The notes: a model not told the origin generated them from the sequence alone. DNA of 64,000 nucleotides from Planctobacterium marinum (GCF_036322805.1 NZ_AP027272.1:3162001-3226000); one strand, 5' to 3'. Positions 10,597-20,834 are shown, counted from the first letter of the stretch. Program-made: numbers and translations.

Positions 10597-12495
10597 ATGG
10601 CGCCAAAGCGCGTAGTCATTAGAGATCATTCGGCTGAAGCGAACCTTTTTGCTCGCCGAGCCTTAATCGCCATGATAGTTATCACTATGATGGCAGGCGC
10701 ATTGCTCTTTAATTTATATCACTTGCAAGTGACTCGTTACGACGATTATCAAACTCGCTCTAACGGAAACCGCATCAAGGTATTGCCCGTCCCCCCTAAC
10801 CGGGGTCTGATTTATGATCGCAATGGCGTATTATTAGCGGAAAACAAGCCCGTTTTTAGCTTGCAGATAGTTCCAAATGAAGTTAAAGACCTCAACACTA
10901 CTGTCAGTGAATTAGCGCAATTACTCAGTATTTCAGAGTCCAATGTAGAAGACTTTTACAAAGACTATCGCCGCCAAAGACGCTTTAAGCCAGTGACTTT
11001 ACTTAATCGCCTGAGTAAAGAAAACGTCGCACTATTTTCCGCACAACAGCACCGCTTCCCAGGAGTGTCCATTGAAGCTCGTTTGACCCGTCATTATCCC
11101 TTTGGCGATACCTTCACTCACGTTTTGGGTTATGTTGCGAAAATCAATCAGAAAGATTTGAAAAAGCTGCAAGAAGCGGGACAGGAAGCTAATTACGCTG
11201 CTACTTATGATATTGGTAAGCTCGGTATAGAAAAATACCACGAAAATATCTTGCACGGGCAAGTGGGCTCTCAGGAAGTTGAAGTGAATAACCAGGGACG
11301 CATCATCCGCACCCTCAACTTTGTTCCTCCAGTCCCCGGCAAGGACATCACGCTCAACATAGACGTTAAGTTACAGCAGGTGGCGCAAAAAGCCCTCGAA
11401 AACAACAGAGGTGCCGTGGTAGTGCTTGATGCCAGAGATGGTGGTGTGATGGCGCTCTACAGTAACCCAGCTTACGATCCTAATTTATTCGTACATGGCA
11501 TCAGCTCTAAAAATTATCGCGGCCTGCTTAACTCTCCTGACAAACCGCTGATCAACCGTGCTACTCAAGGGCAGTACCCCCCGGCTTCAACGGTAAAACC
11601 TCATTTAGCGCTACTGGGTTTGGAGAAAAACTACACCCGGCTAAATAGCACGATTTTCGATAGAGGCGTTTTCCGATTGAAAAACGTCAGCCATAAATGG
11701 CGAGATTGGCTTTCATGGGGCCATGGCCACGTTAATGTAACTACAGCAATCGAAGTATCTTGCGATACTTATTTTTACGACTTGGCATACCGCATGGGAA
11801 TTGATGAGATCAGCGGTTATATGGCGCAATTCGGCTTTGGAGAGTACTCGGGTCTGGATCTTTATGAGGAGTCTAGCGCTATTCTGCCCTCACGAGGTTG
11901 GAAAAAAGCCCGCATGAATGAGCCTTGGTATATGGGCGATACCATTGTCGTGGGTATCGGTCAGGGTCCGTGGACGGCGACTCCGGTTCAGTTAGCCAGC
12001 TCAGTGGCAGCATTAGTGAACCATGGCAAACGCTTCGTACCGCAAATCTACAGAGGCATCTATCAGGAAGGGCAAACCATTGTTGCCGAACCTAAAACCC
12101 GCGCTCCGATAGAGATCAAAGATGTCACCAACTGGCATATTGTATTGGATGCCATGTATGGCGTAAACCACAGAGAGCAAGGTACGGCCCGTAAAGTATT
12201 CAGTGACGCACCTTATGTTTCAGCGGGTAAGACAGGGACAGCACAGCTTGTATCTATTGCGCAAGGGGAAAAATACGACGCCGATAAACTGGACGAAAGA
12301 CATCGAGATAACGCCATGTATGTGGGCTATGCACCTTATGACGCCCCGGAAATAGTCGTAGCTGTGGCGGTAGAAAACGCCGGCAGTGGCAGTGCTGAAG
12401 CTGGTCCGGTGGCGCGTATGATCATGGATCAATACTTTGCCACAGACAATGTGACCATCGCCCAAAATACCCCTAAGGAAAACCATGAGCTCTGA
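10597..12495 (+). CDS. mrdA: penicillin-binding protein 2 (elongasome transpeptidase)
   Basis: Class B PBP that cross-links peptidoglycan in the rod complex with RodA. A single N-terminal membrane anchor spans about residues 23-45, followed by the pedestal domain (NRGLIYDRNG) and the transpeptidase domain. Active-site motifs are Ser331-x-x-Lys334 (STVK), SCD near residue 388 and KTG at 545-547. The 632-residue length is normal. The start follows rlmH by 3 bases with an AAAGG site, and the end overlaps mrdB by 11 bases. Confidence 0.97.
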   Translation: MAPKRVVIRDHSAEANLFARRALIAMIVITMMAGALLFNLYHLQVTRYDDYQTRSNGNRIKVLPVPPNRGLIYDRNGVLLAENKPVFSLQIVPNEVKDLNTTVSELAQLLSISESNVEDFYKDYRRQRRFKPVTLLNRLSKENVALFSAQQHRFPGVSIEARLTRHYPFGDTFTHVLGYVAKINQKDLKKLQEAGQEANYAATYDIGKLGIEKYHENILHGQVGSQEVEVNNQGRIIRTLNFVPPVPGKDITLNIDVKLQQVAQKALENNRGAVVVLDARDGGVMALYSNPAYDPNLFVHGISSKNYRGLLNSPDKPLINRATQGQYPPASTVKPHLALLGLEKNYTRLNSTIFDRGVFRLKNVSHKWRDWLSWGHGHVNVTTAIEVSCDTYFYDLAYRMGIDEISGYMAQFGFGEYSGLDLYEESSAILPSRGWKKARMNEPWYMGDTIVVGIGQGPWTATPVQLASSVAALVNHGKRFVPQIYRGIYQEGQTIVAEPKTRAPIEIKDVTNWHIVLDAMYGVNHREQGTARKVFSDAPYVSAGKTGTAQLVSIAQGEKYDADKLDERHRDNAMYVGYAPYDAPEIVVAVAVENAGSGSAEAGPVARMIMDQYFATDNVTIAQNTPKENHEL

Positions 12496-13603
12496 GAAAT
12501 TAGACTCCAGAAATCAGTCATTTTTGTACAAGATCCACATTGATGGCCCGTTACTTTTGGGCTTATTGACCTTGATGATTGTGGGCTTGTTTACCATCTA
12601 TTCAGCAGGTGGCCAGGATTGGGCATTGGTACAGCGCCAGATCATTCGATTGGGGGTTGCCACTGCGGTTATGCTAGCCTTAGCCCAGGTTTCACCTACG
12701 GTATTTCGCCGTTTATCGGTTTACATTTACCTCACCGGAATTTTGCTACTCATTGCCGTATTATTAGTAGGTGTAACAGGTAAAGGCGCGCAGCGCTGGC
12801 TGGATTTAGGCTTTTTTCGCTTTCAACCTTCCGAACTCTTGAAGCTGGCGGTGCCCATGATGATAGCCTGGTACATCGGCCGGAAAAACCTGCCTCCCAG
12901 AACCCTTAACGTCTTCGCCGCCCTGATACTGGTGCTAACGCCGACGTTGCTTATCGCCAAACAACCTGACTTGGGCACCTCCTTACTTATTGCCAGTTCC
13001 GGTATTTTTGCCATATTTCTGGCGGGATTACGCTGGAAGCTGCTCAGTATGTTTGCCATAGCCCTCTCTGCATTTACGCCGATTTTGTGGTTTTTCCTGA
13101 TGAAGGACTATCAAAAACAGCGGGTGCTGACCTTTATGAATCCAGAGTCGGATCCCTTGGGATCGGGTTATCACATCATTCAATCAAAAATTGCCATTGG
13201 CTCAGGTGGCATGGAAGGCAAAGGTTGGTTGCAAGGTACCCAGTCTCAATTAGAGTTTTTACCAGAACGTCACACCGATTTTATTTTTTCGGTATTTAGC
13301 GAAGAATTTGGCTTTTTCGGTGTAGTTTTGTTAATCGCCTTATATTTATTTATTGTGTCGCGGGGCATGCTAATCGCGTTTCGCGCTCAAGAAGCTTACA
13401 GTAAGTTATTAGCCGGTAGTATCACCCTCACCTTCTTTGTTTATGTATTTGTAAATATGGGCATGGTTTCGGGTATTTTACCGGTAGTAGGTGTGCCCTT
13501 ACCTTTAGTGAGTTATGGTGGTACATCAATGGTGACATTGATGGCAGGATTTGGCATTCTAATGTCTGTGGCAACCCGACGAAAGTTGCTGTCCAGAGAA
13601 TAA
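12485..13603 (+). CDS. mrdB: RodA, peptidoglycan glycosyltransferase of the rod complex
   Basis: SEDS-family polytopic membrane protein that polymerises lipid II for lateral wall growth with PBP2. Length is 372 residues with about ten membrane spans. SEDS signatures include QRWLDLGFFRFQPSEL, KQPDLGTSLL, the GSGG-GKGWL...FLPERHTDFIF loop and the C-terminal VPLPLVSYGGTSM. The start lies within the last codons of mrdA. After the stop, 93 bases separate it from mltB. Confidence 0.97.
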   Translation: MSSEKLDSRNQSFLYKIHIDGPLLLGLLTLMIVGLFTIYSAGGQDWALVQRQIIRLGVATAVMLALAQVSPTVFRRLSVYIYLTGILLLIAVLLVGVTGKGAQRWLDLGFFRFQPSELLKLAVPMMIAWYIGRKNLPPRTLNVFAALILVLTPTLLIAKQPDLGTSLLIASSGIFAIFLAGLRWKLLSMFAIALSAFTPILWFFLMKDYQKQRVLTFMNPESDPLGSGYHIIQSKIAIGSGGMEGKGWLQGTQSQLEFLPERHTDFIFSVFSEEFGFFGVVLLIALYLFIVSRGMLIAFRAQEAYSKLLAGSITLTFFVYVFVNMGMVSGILPVVGVPLPLVSYGGTSMVTLMAGFGILMSVATRRKLLSRE

Positions 13604-13696
13604 TGATATTTTTCGTCTAACAATCTAACAATAATCAGACCAAAGCAAATCGGGACAACAACAATAATAAAGTCCCAATAAAAAGAGGCTATTGGC

Positions 13697-14725
13697 ATGT
13701 GTGCGCTAAAAAATTCCAGCAGGCAATATCTCATTGCACTGCTCAGCTGTGTATGTCTATCTACAGCTCCGTCTACATTGGCTCAAGAAGCTGAACCAAG
13801 AGATGCTGAAACCCAGAAAAAGGTAGAAGCATTTATCAACTCTACCGTACAGGAGTACGGCTTAGATCCTGAGTTTGTGCGCAGCACAGTCAACCAGGCT
13901 AAAAAAAATAGTCAGGTACTTGAAGCGATTGCCCGACCATGGGAAGCCAAACCCTGGTACCAATATCATCCTATTTTTCTGACCGAAAAGCGCCTTGAGC
14001 GAGGCACCGCCTTCTGGCAGAAACACCGTGAAACACTGGAACGGGCCGAAGCTGAATTAGGTGTGCCTGCTCATATTATAGTGGCCATTATAGGGGTAGA
14101 AACCTTCTATGGCTCCTACACGGGTAAATACTCTGTGTTGGACTCGCTATACTCGCTAGGTTTTTATTATCCACCTCGTTCCAAATTTTTCAAAAAGGAA
14201 CTGGGGCAATATCTGAAACTTGTTCAGGAAGAAAAGTGGGATCCCCAAGCGGCTATGGGCTCTTATGCAGGTGCCATGGGCTGGGGACAGTTCATTAGCT
14301 CCAGCTACCGGCACTACGCAATAGACTTTGATGGCGATGGTAAACGCGATCTGATGAATAACCCGGTAGATGCCATCGGCAGTGTGGCTAATTACTTCAA
14401 GTTACACAAATGGCGCGCAGGGCAACCTGTGGCATACCGAGCCTCGATTACCGATAAAGCAGCAATGGAATTGCTTGATTCCGATCTCGCCATTAAGCAC
14501 ACCTGGCAAGAATTGTCGGATGCCGGCGTAATGTTGAAAGACACAGAACTCTCATTATCAGGCTCAACCCCCGCCAAACTGCTCGCTCTGGAGTTGGAAG
14601 AAGGTGAAGAATACTGGCTGGTACTGGACAATTTTTATGTGATCACACGCTACAACCACAGCCCACTTTACGCCATGGTGGTATATCAATTCAGTGAGCA
14701 ACTCAAAGCGGTAATGCAGAGGTAA
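13697..14725 (+). CDS. mltB: lytic murein transglycosylase B
   Basis: Cleaves the glycan strand of peptidoglycan with formation of 1,6-anhydro ends. The N-terminus is a signal peptide (about residues 1-30, ending near TLAQ). It includes CVCLS, but no convincing lipobox, so a soluble periplasmic form is possible. The catalytic Glu lies in IIGVETFYGSYTGKY near residue 135, followed by MGSYAGAMGWGQFISSSYR, the substrate-binding core of family 3 transglycosylases. Length 342. The ATG has AAGAGG ten bases upstream. It clusters with the other wall genes. Confidence 0.95.
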   Translation: MCALKNSSRQYLIALLSCVCLSTAPSTLAQEAEPRDAETQKKVEAFINSTVQEYGLDPEFVRSTVNQAKKNSQVLEAIARPWEAKPWYQYHPIFLTEKRLERGTAFWQKHRETLERAEAELGVPAHIIVAIIGVETFYGSYTGKYSVLDSLYSLGFYYPPRSKFFKKELGQYLKLVQEEKWDPQAAMGSYAGAMGWGQFISSSYRHYAIDFDGDGKRDLMNNPVDAIGSVANYFKLHKWRAGQPVAYRASITDKAAMELLDSDLAIKHTWQELSDAGVMLKDTELSLSGSTPAKLLALELEEGEEYWLVLDNFYVITRYNHSPLYAMVVYQFSEQLKAVMQR

Positions 14726-14729
14726 GATC

Positions 14730-15527
14730 ATGACTCGGCTATGGATTCTGACAATCATTGTTGCGCTAAGTGGCTGTGTGTCTTCCGGTCGCTATAGTCA
14801 AAAACACGATTCTGCACCGCGACATGTTCCGGTGGAAGTGAATCTCAACGCGGCTGAGCCTCAATATGTGGAATACAAAGAAGCCAACAGTCGCCCCTAT
14901 ACTGTATTAGGCAAACACTACTTCCCCATGTCTGAAGGCAAAGGTTACGAAGCCGAAGGGGAAGCTTCCTGGTATGGCCAAAAATTTCACGGTCACCTGA
15001 CCGCCAATGGTGAAATTTACAATATGTACGAGCTGACAGCGGCCCACAAAACTTTACCGCTGCCCTCTTTTGTAAGAGTCACCAACACTGACAATAACAA
15101 ATCTACCATTGTCAGAGTTAACGACCGTGGCCCTTTCCACAATAACAGGGTCATTGACCTCTCTTGGGCTGCAGCCCGCAAGCTGGATATTCTTAAAACC
15201 GGTACCGCCCGTGTTAAATTAGAGGTGATCCACGTAGATAAAAACGGTACGGTCACCATAGGCCGGGAAGAGGTAAAACCTGAATCAGAAGAAGGTAACA
15301 ATGGCACTTTCATTCAGGTAGCCGCACTAGCCGATGAACAAAGGGCCAATGAATTGGCTAAGGGCCTTGCACAGCTTTACCAGGTACCTACTTATACACC
15401 AGAAGCAGACGGCATTTTCCGCCTGCGCCTGGGTCCCTTAAGCGGTGATATCGATTCTGAAAAATTATTGCAGGATCTGCGCAGTTCTGGCTTTCACGAA
15501 GCCTTTAAATTAATACAAAATGAATGA
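14730..15527 (+). CDS. rlpA: RlpA, septal-ring lytic transglycosylase lipoprotein with SPOR domain
   Basis: Outer-membrane lipoprotein acting on denuded glycan strands. The lipobox is LSGC (Cys at about residue 16). The double-psi beta-barrel domain spans roughly residues 70-160 with ASWYG-KFHG, TANGE, LTAAHKTLP and VNDRGPF. A SPOR domain occupies the last 75 residues (FIQVAALADEQRANELAKGL to the end) and should direct it to septal peptidoglycan. Length 265. It follows mltB by 4 bases, so the two are cotranscribed. Confidence 0.95.
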   Translation: MTRLWILTIIVALSGCVSSGRYSQKHDSAPRHVPVEVNLNAAEPQYVEYKEANSRPYTVLGKHYFPMSEGKGYEAEGEASWYGQKFHGHLTANGEIYNMYELTAAHKTLPLPSFVRVTNTDNNKSTIVRVNDRGPFHNNRVIDLSWAAARKLDILKTGTARVKLEVIHVDKNGTVTIGREEVKPESEEGNNGTFIQVAALADEQRANELAKGLAQLYQVPTYTPEADGIFRLRLGPLSGDIDSEKLLQDLRSSGFHEAFKLIQNE

Positions 15528-15656
15528 AGCGCTAACACCACATAAAATTTAACGATTGGTTTTTCATTACACCCCGTGTATCTGTTATATTACCGCGGGT
15601 TTGCATAGTCTTCAGGGAAGAGACTCAGTTTTCAACACAGATAAGTCGGATCGAAA

Positions 15657-16829
15657 ATGACTAAAAACAAGAAACTTTTTTCTTTTATTGCAGCTGTTGC
15701 GCTTTCGGTTAGCGCCATCTCAAACACTATTGCAGCTGTTATAGTGCCGCCACCGCCAGAGGTGAATGCCCAAGGCCATATTTTACTGGACTTTACCACC
15801 GGACACGTTATTTCCGAGCAAAATGCGGATATCAGACTAAACCCGGCCAGTTTAACCAAAATGATGACCTTGTATGTGATTGGCCAGGAGCTTAACGCCG
15901 GTAATATTCAATTAAACGATATGGTCACCATATCCGAAAATGCCTGGGCTAAGAACTTCCCTGATTCCTCTAAGATGTTCATTGAAGTAGGCACAGAGGT
16001 ATCTGTTGAAGACTTGATCCATGGTATCGTTGTACAAAGCGGTAACGACGCTTGTGTCGCCATGGCTGAGCATATCGCCGGTAGCGAATCAGCATTTGCC
16101 ACCATGATGAATTCTTACGCCGCCAAACTAGGTATGAGCACCACCAATTTCGTTAACTCTCACGGCTTACACGATGAGAGCCATTATACTTCGCCTCGCG
16201 ATATGTCTTTACTTGCAGCCGCACTGATCAGAGACGTACCTGATGCCTATAAGTATTATTCAGTAAAAGAGTTCACCTACAACGGTATTAAGCAATACAA
16301 CCGCAATAGCCTGTTGTGGGATCGCAGCATGAGTGTCGACGGTATCAAAACTGGCTACACCTCAGATGCTGGCTACAGTTTGATCACTTCAGGTACGCAG
16401 GACAACATGCGTCTGATCAGCGTGGTTATGGGTACCGAGAGTGAAAGAGCGCGTAAAGTAGAGAATAAAAAACTGCTTAAATATGGCTTCCGCTTTTATG
16501 AAACAGTTATCCCCTACACTGCCGGTGAAAGCTTTGTCTCCCATCGCATTTATATGGGCGACAGAGAAACCGTTGATTTGGGCATAACGGTAAATACGCC
16601 TATCACCATCCCTCGTGGTCAGCGCAAAAACTTGCAAGCCAACTTCGAACTGAACGAGAAACTGGAAGCGCCACTGGAAAAAGGCGAAGTTGTGGGCACC
16701 CTCTATCTGCAACTGGAAGGTGAAGATATCGCAGAATACCCCCTGGTAACGCTTCAATCTGTTGCAGAAGGTGGTTTCTTTAGTCGCATGATGGACTTTG
16801 TTAAACTCAAAATAGGCATGGAAGACTAA
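15657..16829 (+). CDS. dacA: D-alanyl-D-alanine carboxypeptidase (PBP5/6 type)
   Basis: Removes the terminal D-Ala from peptidoglycan stem peptides. A signal peptide ends near residue 27. Catalytic motifs are Ser65-x-x-Lys68 (SLTK), SGN at 128-130 and KTG at 231-233. The C-terminal beta domain is followed by an amphipathic helix (FFSRMMDFVKLKIG) that anchors PBP5 to the inner membrane. Length 390, as expected. A 129-base gap after rlpA suggests its own promoter; TTTTCA and TTATAT spaced 18 bases apart near 15560-15590 are a weak candidate. Confidence 0.97.
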   Translation: MTKNKKLFSFIAAVALSVSAISNTIAAVIVPPPPEVNAQGHILLDFTTGHVISEQNADIRLNPASLTKMMTLYVIGQELNAGNIQLNDMVTISENAWAKNFPDSSKMFIEVGTEVSVEDLIHGIVVQSGNDACVAMAEHIAGSESAFATMMNSYAAKLGMSTTNFVNSHGLHDESHYTSPRDMSLLAAALIRDVPDAYKYYSVKEFTYNGIKQYNRNSLLWDRSMSVDGIKTGYTSDAGYSLITSGTQDNMRLISVVMGTESERARKVENKKLLKYGFRFYETVIPYTAGESFVSHRIYMGDRETVDLGITVNTPITIPRGQRKNLQANFELNEKLEAPLEKGEVVGTLYLQLEGEDIAEYPLVTLQSVAEGGFFSRMMDFVKLKIGMED

Positions 16830-16868
16830 CCCCCGCAACTGATTCTCTAGCAACTCAAGTTTACAGTT

Positions 16869-16892
16869 ATGTTGCCCCAAACGGGGCAACAT
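16869..16892 (+). terminator. perfect hairpin after dacA, possible terminator
   Basis: ATGTTGCCCC and GGGGCAACAT form a 10-bp perfect stem with an AAAC loop, 40 bases after the dacA stop. There is no T-run after it, so it may be a weak or Rho-assisted terminator or an mRNA-end stabiliser. Confidence 0.45.
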
Positions 16893-16980
16893 CGCTCTGA
16901 GATATAGCTTCTCAATATACCACTCCACCACTAGTATCAGGTATAATCCACCAATTAATTAAAGTTTTAGAGTTGAAGTC

Positions 16981-17244
16981 ATGGATACACGTTTCGATGA
17001 ACTATTAGAATTTCCTTGCAACCAGACGTTTAAAGTTATGGGTGTTGCTGGTGAGCAATTGCCTTTGGATGTGATTACCTGTTTACAGAAACTGGCACCC
17101 GGCGATTACAACCCAACTATTAAACCCAGCTCAAAAGGCAACTACCACTCAGTTTCCGTTAGTGTACGTGTTACCAGTAAGGAACACATGGAAACCATTT
17201 ACACCGAACTAGGTGCTCTGGAACTGGTAAAGGTAGTACTGTAA
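16981..17244 (+). CDS. ybeD: YbeD, DUF493 family protein
   Basis: An 87-residue ACT-like fold protein always found beside lipB. The N-terminal [18 protein letters not shown] and the [19 protein letters not shown] segment are the family pattern. No enzymatic role is established; a regulatory link to lipoate metabolism has been suggested from gene order only. The stop lies 4 bases before lipB. Confidence 0.93.
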   Translation: MDTRFDELLEFPCNQTFKVMGVAGEQLPLDVITCLQKLAPGDYNPTIKPSSKGNYHSVSVSVRVTSKEHMETIYTELGALELVKVVL

Positions 17245-17248
17245 ATCT

Positions 17249-17884
17249 ATGATAATCCGTGAACTTGGCAGACAGGACTACATCCCTATCTGGAATGCCA
17301 TGCAGTCTTTTACCGATAAACGTGACAAAGACACGCCCGATGAGATCTGGTTGGTGGAGCACAATCCCGTTTTTACACAAGGTCAAGCGGGAAAAGCAGA
17401 GCATATCCTGGCCCCCGGCGATATTCCGGTAGTACAGGTAGACCGTGGTGGACAGGTAACCTACCACGGACCAGGGCAGCAAATGATGTATATCTTGCTG
17501 GATATCCGACGTTTAAAAACCGGCGTCCGAGAACTGGTTACAGCGCTGGAACAATGCATTGTGAACACCTTGGCGAAAAACAACGTAGAAGCCTATGCCA
17601 AAGCTGATGCACCCGGTGTTTATGTCAATGAACAAAAAGTTTGTTCGGTGGGTTTGCGCATCAGAAAAGGCTGCTCCTTTCACGGTCTGGCATTTAATGT
17701 CAATATGGATTTAGCGCCATTTCAACGTATTAATCCGTGTGGTTATCAGGGGCTGGAAATGATTGACAGCGCCCGTTTAGGTGCGGTTTCCGAACTGCAA
17801 ACTGCCGGAAGAATGATTGTAGAAGAATTTTGTGCCCTGACAGGTATTCAGGAATTCAGTTATAAAGAAGGTTTCAATGAGTAA
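17249..17884 (+). CDS. lipB: octanoyltransferase LipB
   Basis: Moves octanoate from octanoyl-ACP to lipoyl domains of 2-oxoacid dehydrogenases and GcvH. The catalytic Lys is in [14 protein letters not shown] and the acyl-carrying Cys in INPCGY near residue 160. The [12 protein letters not shown] signature is present. Length 211. It is coupled to ybeD upstream and overlaps lipA by 8 bases, giving a compact lipoate operon. Confidence 0.97.
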   Translation: MIIRELGRQDYIPIWNAMQSFTDKRDKDTPDEIWLVEHNPVFTQGQAGKAEHILAPGDIPVVQVDRGGQVTYHGPGQQMMYILLDIRRLKTGVRELVTALEQCIVNTLAKNNVEAYAKADAPGVYVNEQKVCSVGLRIRKGCSFHGLAFNVNMDLAPFQRINPCGYQGLEMIDSARLGAVSELQTAGRMIVEEFCALTGIQEFSYKEGFNE

Positions 17885-18839
17885 TGCAAAACCAGCAGCA
17901 GGGGTTAAGCTGCGCGATGATGAAAAAGTAAAACACATTCCCATCACTATTATTCCCACTGAAAAAGCGGAGATGCTGCGCAAGCCTGAGTGGATCAAGA
18001 TAAAGCTGCCCAGAACCACTGACCGCATCGAAAACATAAAAAAAACCCTGAGAAAAAATAAACTGCATTCAGTGTGTGAAGAAGCCAGCTGCCCAAACCT
18101 GGCAGAGTGTTTCAATCACGGTACAGCTACATTTATGATACTGGGTGATATCTGCACCCGACGTTGCCCCTTCTGCGACGTGGCCCACGGCAAACCCCTA
18201 CCACCCAGCGCAGAAGAACCCATTAAACTGGCTAAAACCATTGCTGAAATGCAATTGAAGTACGTGGTGATCACCTCTGTAGACAGAGATGATCTGCGCG
18301 ATGGAGGCGCTCAGCACTTTGTGGATTGTATTAACGCCATCAGAGAGCACAGCCCCAACACTAAGATTGAGGTGTTGGTACCGGATTTCAGAGGCCGCAT
18401 GGACAGAGCCTTGGAAATCTTTAAAAACGGTGTGCCTGATGTATTCAATCACAACCTGGAAACTATTCCACGTTTGTACCGAGAGTGTCGCCCCGGGGCG
18501 AATTATCAATGGTCGTTAGATCTATTGAAGAAATTCAAAGCGCAACACCCTGATGTAGCCACCAAATCAGGCTTAATGATGGGTATGGGTGAAGAAATCG
18601 AAGAGATCGAAACGGTACTGGCAGACTTACGAGCCCACGATGTGGACATGCTCACCTTGGGTCAATACTTACAGCCTAGCAAGCACCACTACCCGGTTAA
18701 ACGCTATGTACACCCTGATGAGTTTAATGCATTGAAAGACAAAGCGGATGAACTCGGATTTTTACATGCGGCTTGCGGTCCACTGGTACGCTCCAGCTAC
18801 CACGCTGACAAACAAGCAGCGGGTGAAGAGGTAAAATAA
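17877..18839 (+). CDS. lipA: lipoyl synthase LipA
   Basis: Radical-SAM enzyme that inserts two sulfurs into the octanoyl group made by LipB. The auxiliary cluster motif [12 protein letters not shown] and the radical-SAM motif [10 protein letters not shown] are both intact, as is the C-terminal RSSY whose Ser ligates the auxiliary cluster. Length 320. It ends the housekeeping block that began at leuS; a hairpin follows 10 bases later. Confidence 0.98.
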   Translation: MSNAKPAAGVKLRDDEKVKHIPITIIPTEKAEMLRKPEWIKIKLPRTTDRIENIKKTLRKNKLHSVCEEASCPNLAECFNHGTATFMILGDICTRRCPFCDVAHGKPLPPSAEEPIKLAKTIAEMQLKYVVITSVDRDDLRDGGAQHFVDCINAIREHSPNTKIEVLVPDFRGRMDRALEIFKNGVPDVFNHNLETIPRLYRECRPGANYQWSLDLLKKFKAQHPDVATKSGLMMGMGEEIEEIETVLADLRAHDVDMLTLGQYLQPSKHHYPVKRYVHPDEFNALKDKADELGFLHAACGPLVRSSYHADKQAAGEEVK

Positions 18840-18848
18840 CCCTACAAA

Positions 18849-18872
18849 CGGAGTCTGCGCTCGCAGGCTCCG
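18849..18872. terminator. hairpin between convergent lipA and thioesterase genes
   Basis: CGGAGTCTGCG and CGCAGGCTCCG pair over 11 positions with one wobble and a two-base loop, in the 65-bp gap between two genes facing each other. No T-run follows on either strand, so termination by it alone is uncertain. Confidence 0.4.
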
Positions 18873-18904
18873 ATAATCTCACAAACGAAAGCTCTTCTCA
18901 CAAG

Positions 18905-19363
18905 CTAAAGCTCAGCCTGAAGTCGTTGGGAAAACTCTTTAGCGTGAATAGCGAATTGCTCCAGTAGTTTATCTTCTTCCGTAATCGGCTCCCAATGGTC
19001 CACCTCGACGGGCGCACCATCATCATCCACCGCTACAAAAGAAATAATACAGGTGCAAGTTTCCTGCAAATTGAGCTCTTTCGGATCGCCTGCATTCACC
19101 GTGATAAAGATATGCATGCTGGTTTTGCCCGTGTGTACCACTTTGGCATTCAGTACCACCTTCTGCCCCACTAGTATGGGTTTTTTAAAGCGGATCCCAC
19201 CTACAGACACAGTGACACAATAACTGCCACTCCACTGCGAAGCACAGGCGTACCCCGCCTGGTCCAGCCATTTCATCACCATGCCACCATGGACTTTACC
19301 ACCGAAATTTACATCAGTGGGCTCTGCCAAAAATCGAAAGTCTATTTCGCGCTTGTGTAACAT
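18905..19363 (-). CDS. acyl-CoA thioesterase, hotdog fold (YciA-like)
   Basis: A 152-residue single-hotdog protein hydrolysing acyl-CoA. The core NFGGKVHGGMVMKWLDQAGY holds the catalytic-site Asn/Gly/Asp pattern of the YciA/BFIT group, followed by SVGGIRFKKPILVG. The C-terminus is an acidic helix. Substrate chain length cannot be read from sequence. It stands alone between lipA (convergent) and the metallopeptidase gene at 19440. Confidence 0.88.
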   Translation of the reverse strand: MLHKREIDFRFLAEPTDVNFGGKVHGGMVMKWLDQAGYACASQWSGSYCVTVSVGGIRFKKPILVGQKVVLNAKVVHTGKTSMHIFITVNAGDPKELNLQETCTCIISFVAVDDDGAPVEVDHWEPITEEDKLLEQFAIHAKEFSQRLQAEL

Positions 19364-19439
19364 CCGCCCTACTCTTTAACAAATTCTACTTTCAGTATTG
19401 GTTAGAAAGCGCCTCAGGGCAATGACTCAAGACAAAAAC

Positions 19440-20834
19440 TTAACGCCAGTTGTTGTATTGTTGCCACCACTTTTGTGCAGCAGGAACATTACCAATCTCT
19501 TCAAGAGACTGAGCGATATTAATCGCTGCGGGGCGAACATGCTCTCTCGATAATAAGCGTTCGCGCCAAATGGCTTTGTAGATATCGGGAATATAGCCCG
19601 TATCGTGAAACTCCATAAAAGTCATCCTGCCCGATAATTTATAGGCTTGAGCACTATGATTTCTACAGGTACTGGCACGAGACAAGGCGATGTCCGCGTC
19701 AAAGCCCTGCCAATACTCAAGGTTTAACGACTCTACTGAGTTACCCTCTGGCAACACAACTAAATTGGGAAACTCCTGCTGGCCATCACAATAATAATGA
19801 GCAAACTCATCACTCAACGGATATTCGTCTACAAAGCCTACAAAGTGCGCTAATTCATGCACAAAAACCGTGTATTTGTCCGCCAGGTCAAGATACATAA
19901 CACCATTAACCACATTGGCTTTTCCTTGCCTGGTGAATACAGTCAGGTGAGTAAAGCTGTCGGGCTCAAAGATTTCATCCAATACAAATAACGGACATTC
20001 AATACGGTAATTGTTGCTTGCCCTATTCTGGCACTGAAATTCTGGCTGTTCCACCCACACTGGCGTATTGAGGCATATTGGTAGTGTGCTCAATTCCGTA
20101 TCATCAGCAAAGCGCTGATAAAAATCATGTGCCTGTTTCATGCTATCCAGGGAGGTGGCCACAAACTGTAACTGCATGGCACATTGAGGGGCTGGTGTAG
20201 AGTGACTTTCCTGCTTCTGCCAATAGCGGGTAATCAAATTCAAGTATTGTGAGGCCTCTTCACTGCCAAGTGTTTGGGCGCTCTTGAAACTGCGTTTCGC
20301 CATTTCGCGCTTGCCAGTGCGCCACAGATGTAACGCCAGTGTCAGCGCGGCATTACCGTCTTGTTGCGCCACCTTACGCAACCAAGGCAAGGCTGACTTG
20401 TAATCTTCATGAAACCAATACCATTGATACAGGGCTTGCTGCGCAGGGAAATAGTCAAGCTGGGCAGCCTGCTCCAGAAAATACACTTTAGAATCGGGAG
20501 AATTATCGTGAATGCCCAACTCAAACAGCGCTTCCAGGTGGTGTTTTTCCGCGGCAGCCATCAAATGTCGGCGCTTTTGGGCCGGGCTATCGGTTTGCAT
20601 GGCAAGATAGTAGTGAGCTTCGGCAAACCCCTTGTCAGCCAACAACCGTATCCAATGCAGATTCTGTTGCGACTCAGCTAACTTATGTAAACGTTGTGCT
20701 GCTTCTGCAGAGCCTCGCTCTGTAGCCGCAAACAAGTGAATTTCAGGCGCGATGTCTTGCTCCGCCCAAGCTTCTAATCTAGGTATATAACCACAGTAAG
20801 AGGCTTGTAACAGCGAACACATTAAAAAGGCCAA
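19440..20834 (-). CDS. Sel1/TPR-repeat protein with HExxH metallopeptidase-like domain
   Basis: About 464 residues from a TTG at 20834; an ATG four codons later (20822) is possible. Neither gives a full signal peptide, although the hydrophobic stretch ahead of YCGYI looks like the end of one and the frame stays open for about 15 codons upstream without a usual start. Residues 35-200 are Sel1/TPR helix pairs. The C-terminal half contains FVHELAHFVGFVDEY (His326, Glu327, His330, and Asp/Glu at 336-337), a zinc site resembling the HExGHxxxxLxDEY of M64 peptidases. Substrate unknown. It starts 63 bases after nlpI, so it may be cotranscribed with it. Confidence 0.6.
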   Translation of the reverse strand: MAFLMCSLLQASYCGYIPRLEAWAEQDIAPEIHLFAATERGSAEAAQRLHKLAESQQNLHWIRLLADKGFAEAHYYLAMQTDSPAQKRRHLMAAAEKHHLEALFELGIHDNSPDSKVYFLEQAAQLDYFPAQQALYQWYWFHEDYKSALPWLRKVAQQDGNAALTLALHLWRTGKREMAKRSFKSAQTLGSEEASQYLNLITRYWQKQESHSTPAPQCAMQLQFVATSLDSMKQAHDFYQRFADDTELSTLPICLNTPVWVEQPEFQCQNRASNNYRIECPLFVLDEIFEPDSFTHLTVFTRQGKANVVNGVMYLDLADKYTVFVHELAHFVGFVDEYPLSDEFAHYYCDGQQEFPNLVVLPEGNSVESLNLEYWQGFDADIALSRASTCRNHSAQAYKLSGRMTFMEFHDTGYIPDIYKAIWRERLLSREHVRPAAINIAQSLEEIGNVPAAQKWWQQYNNWR

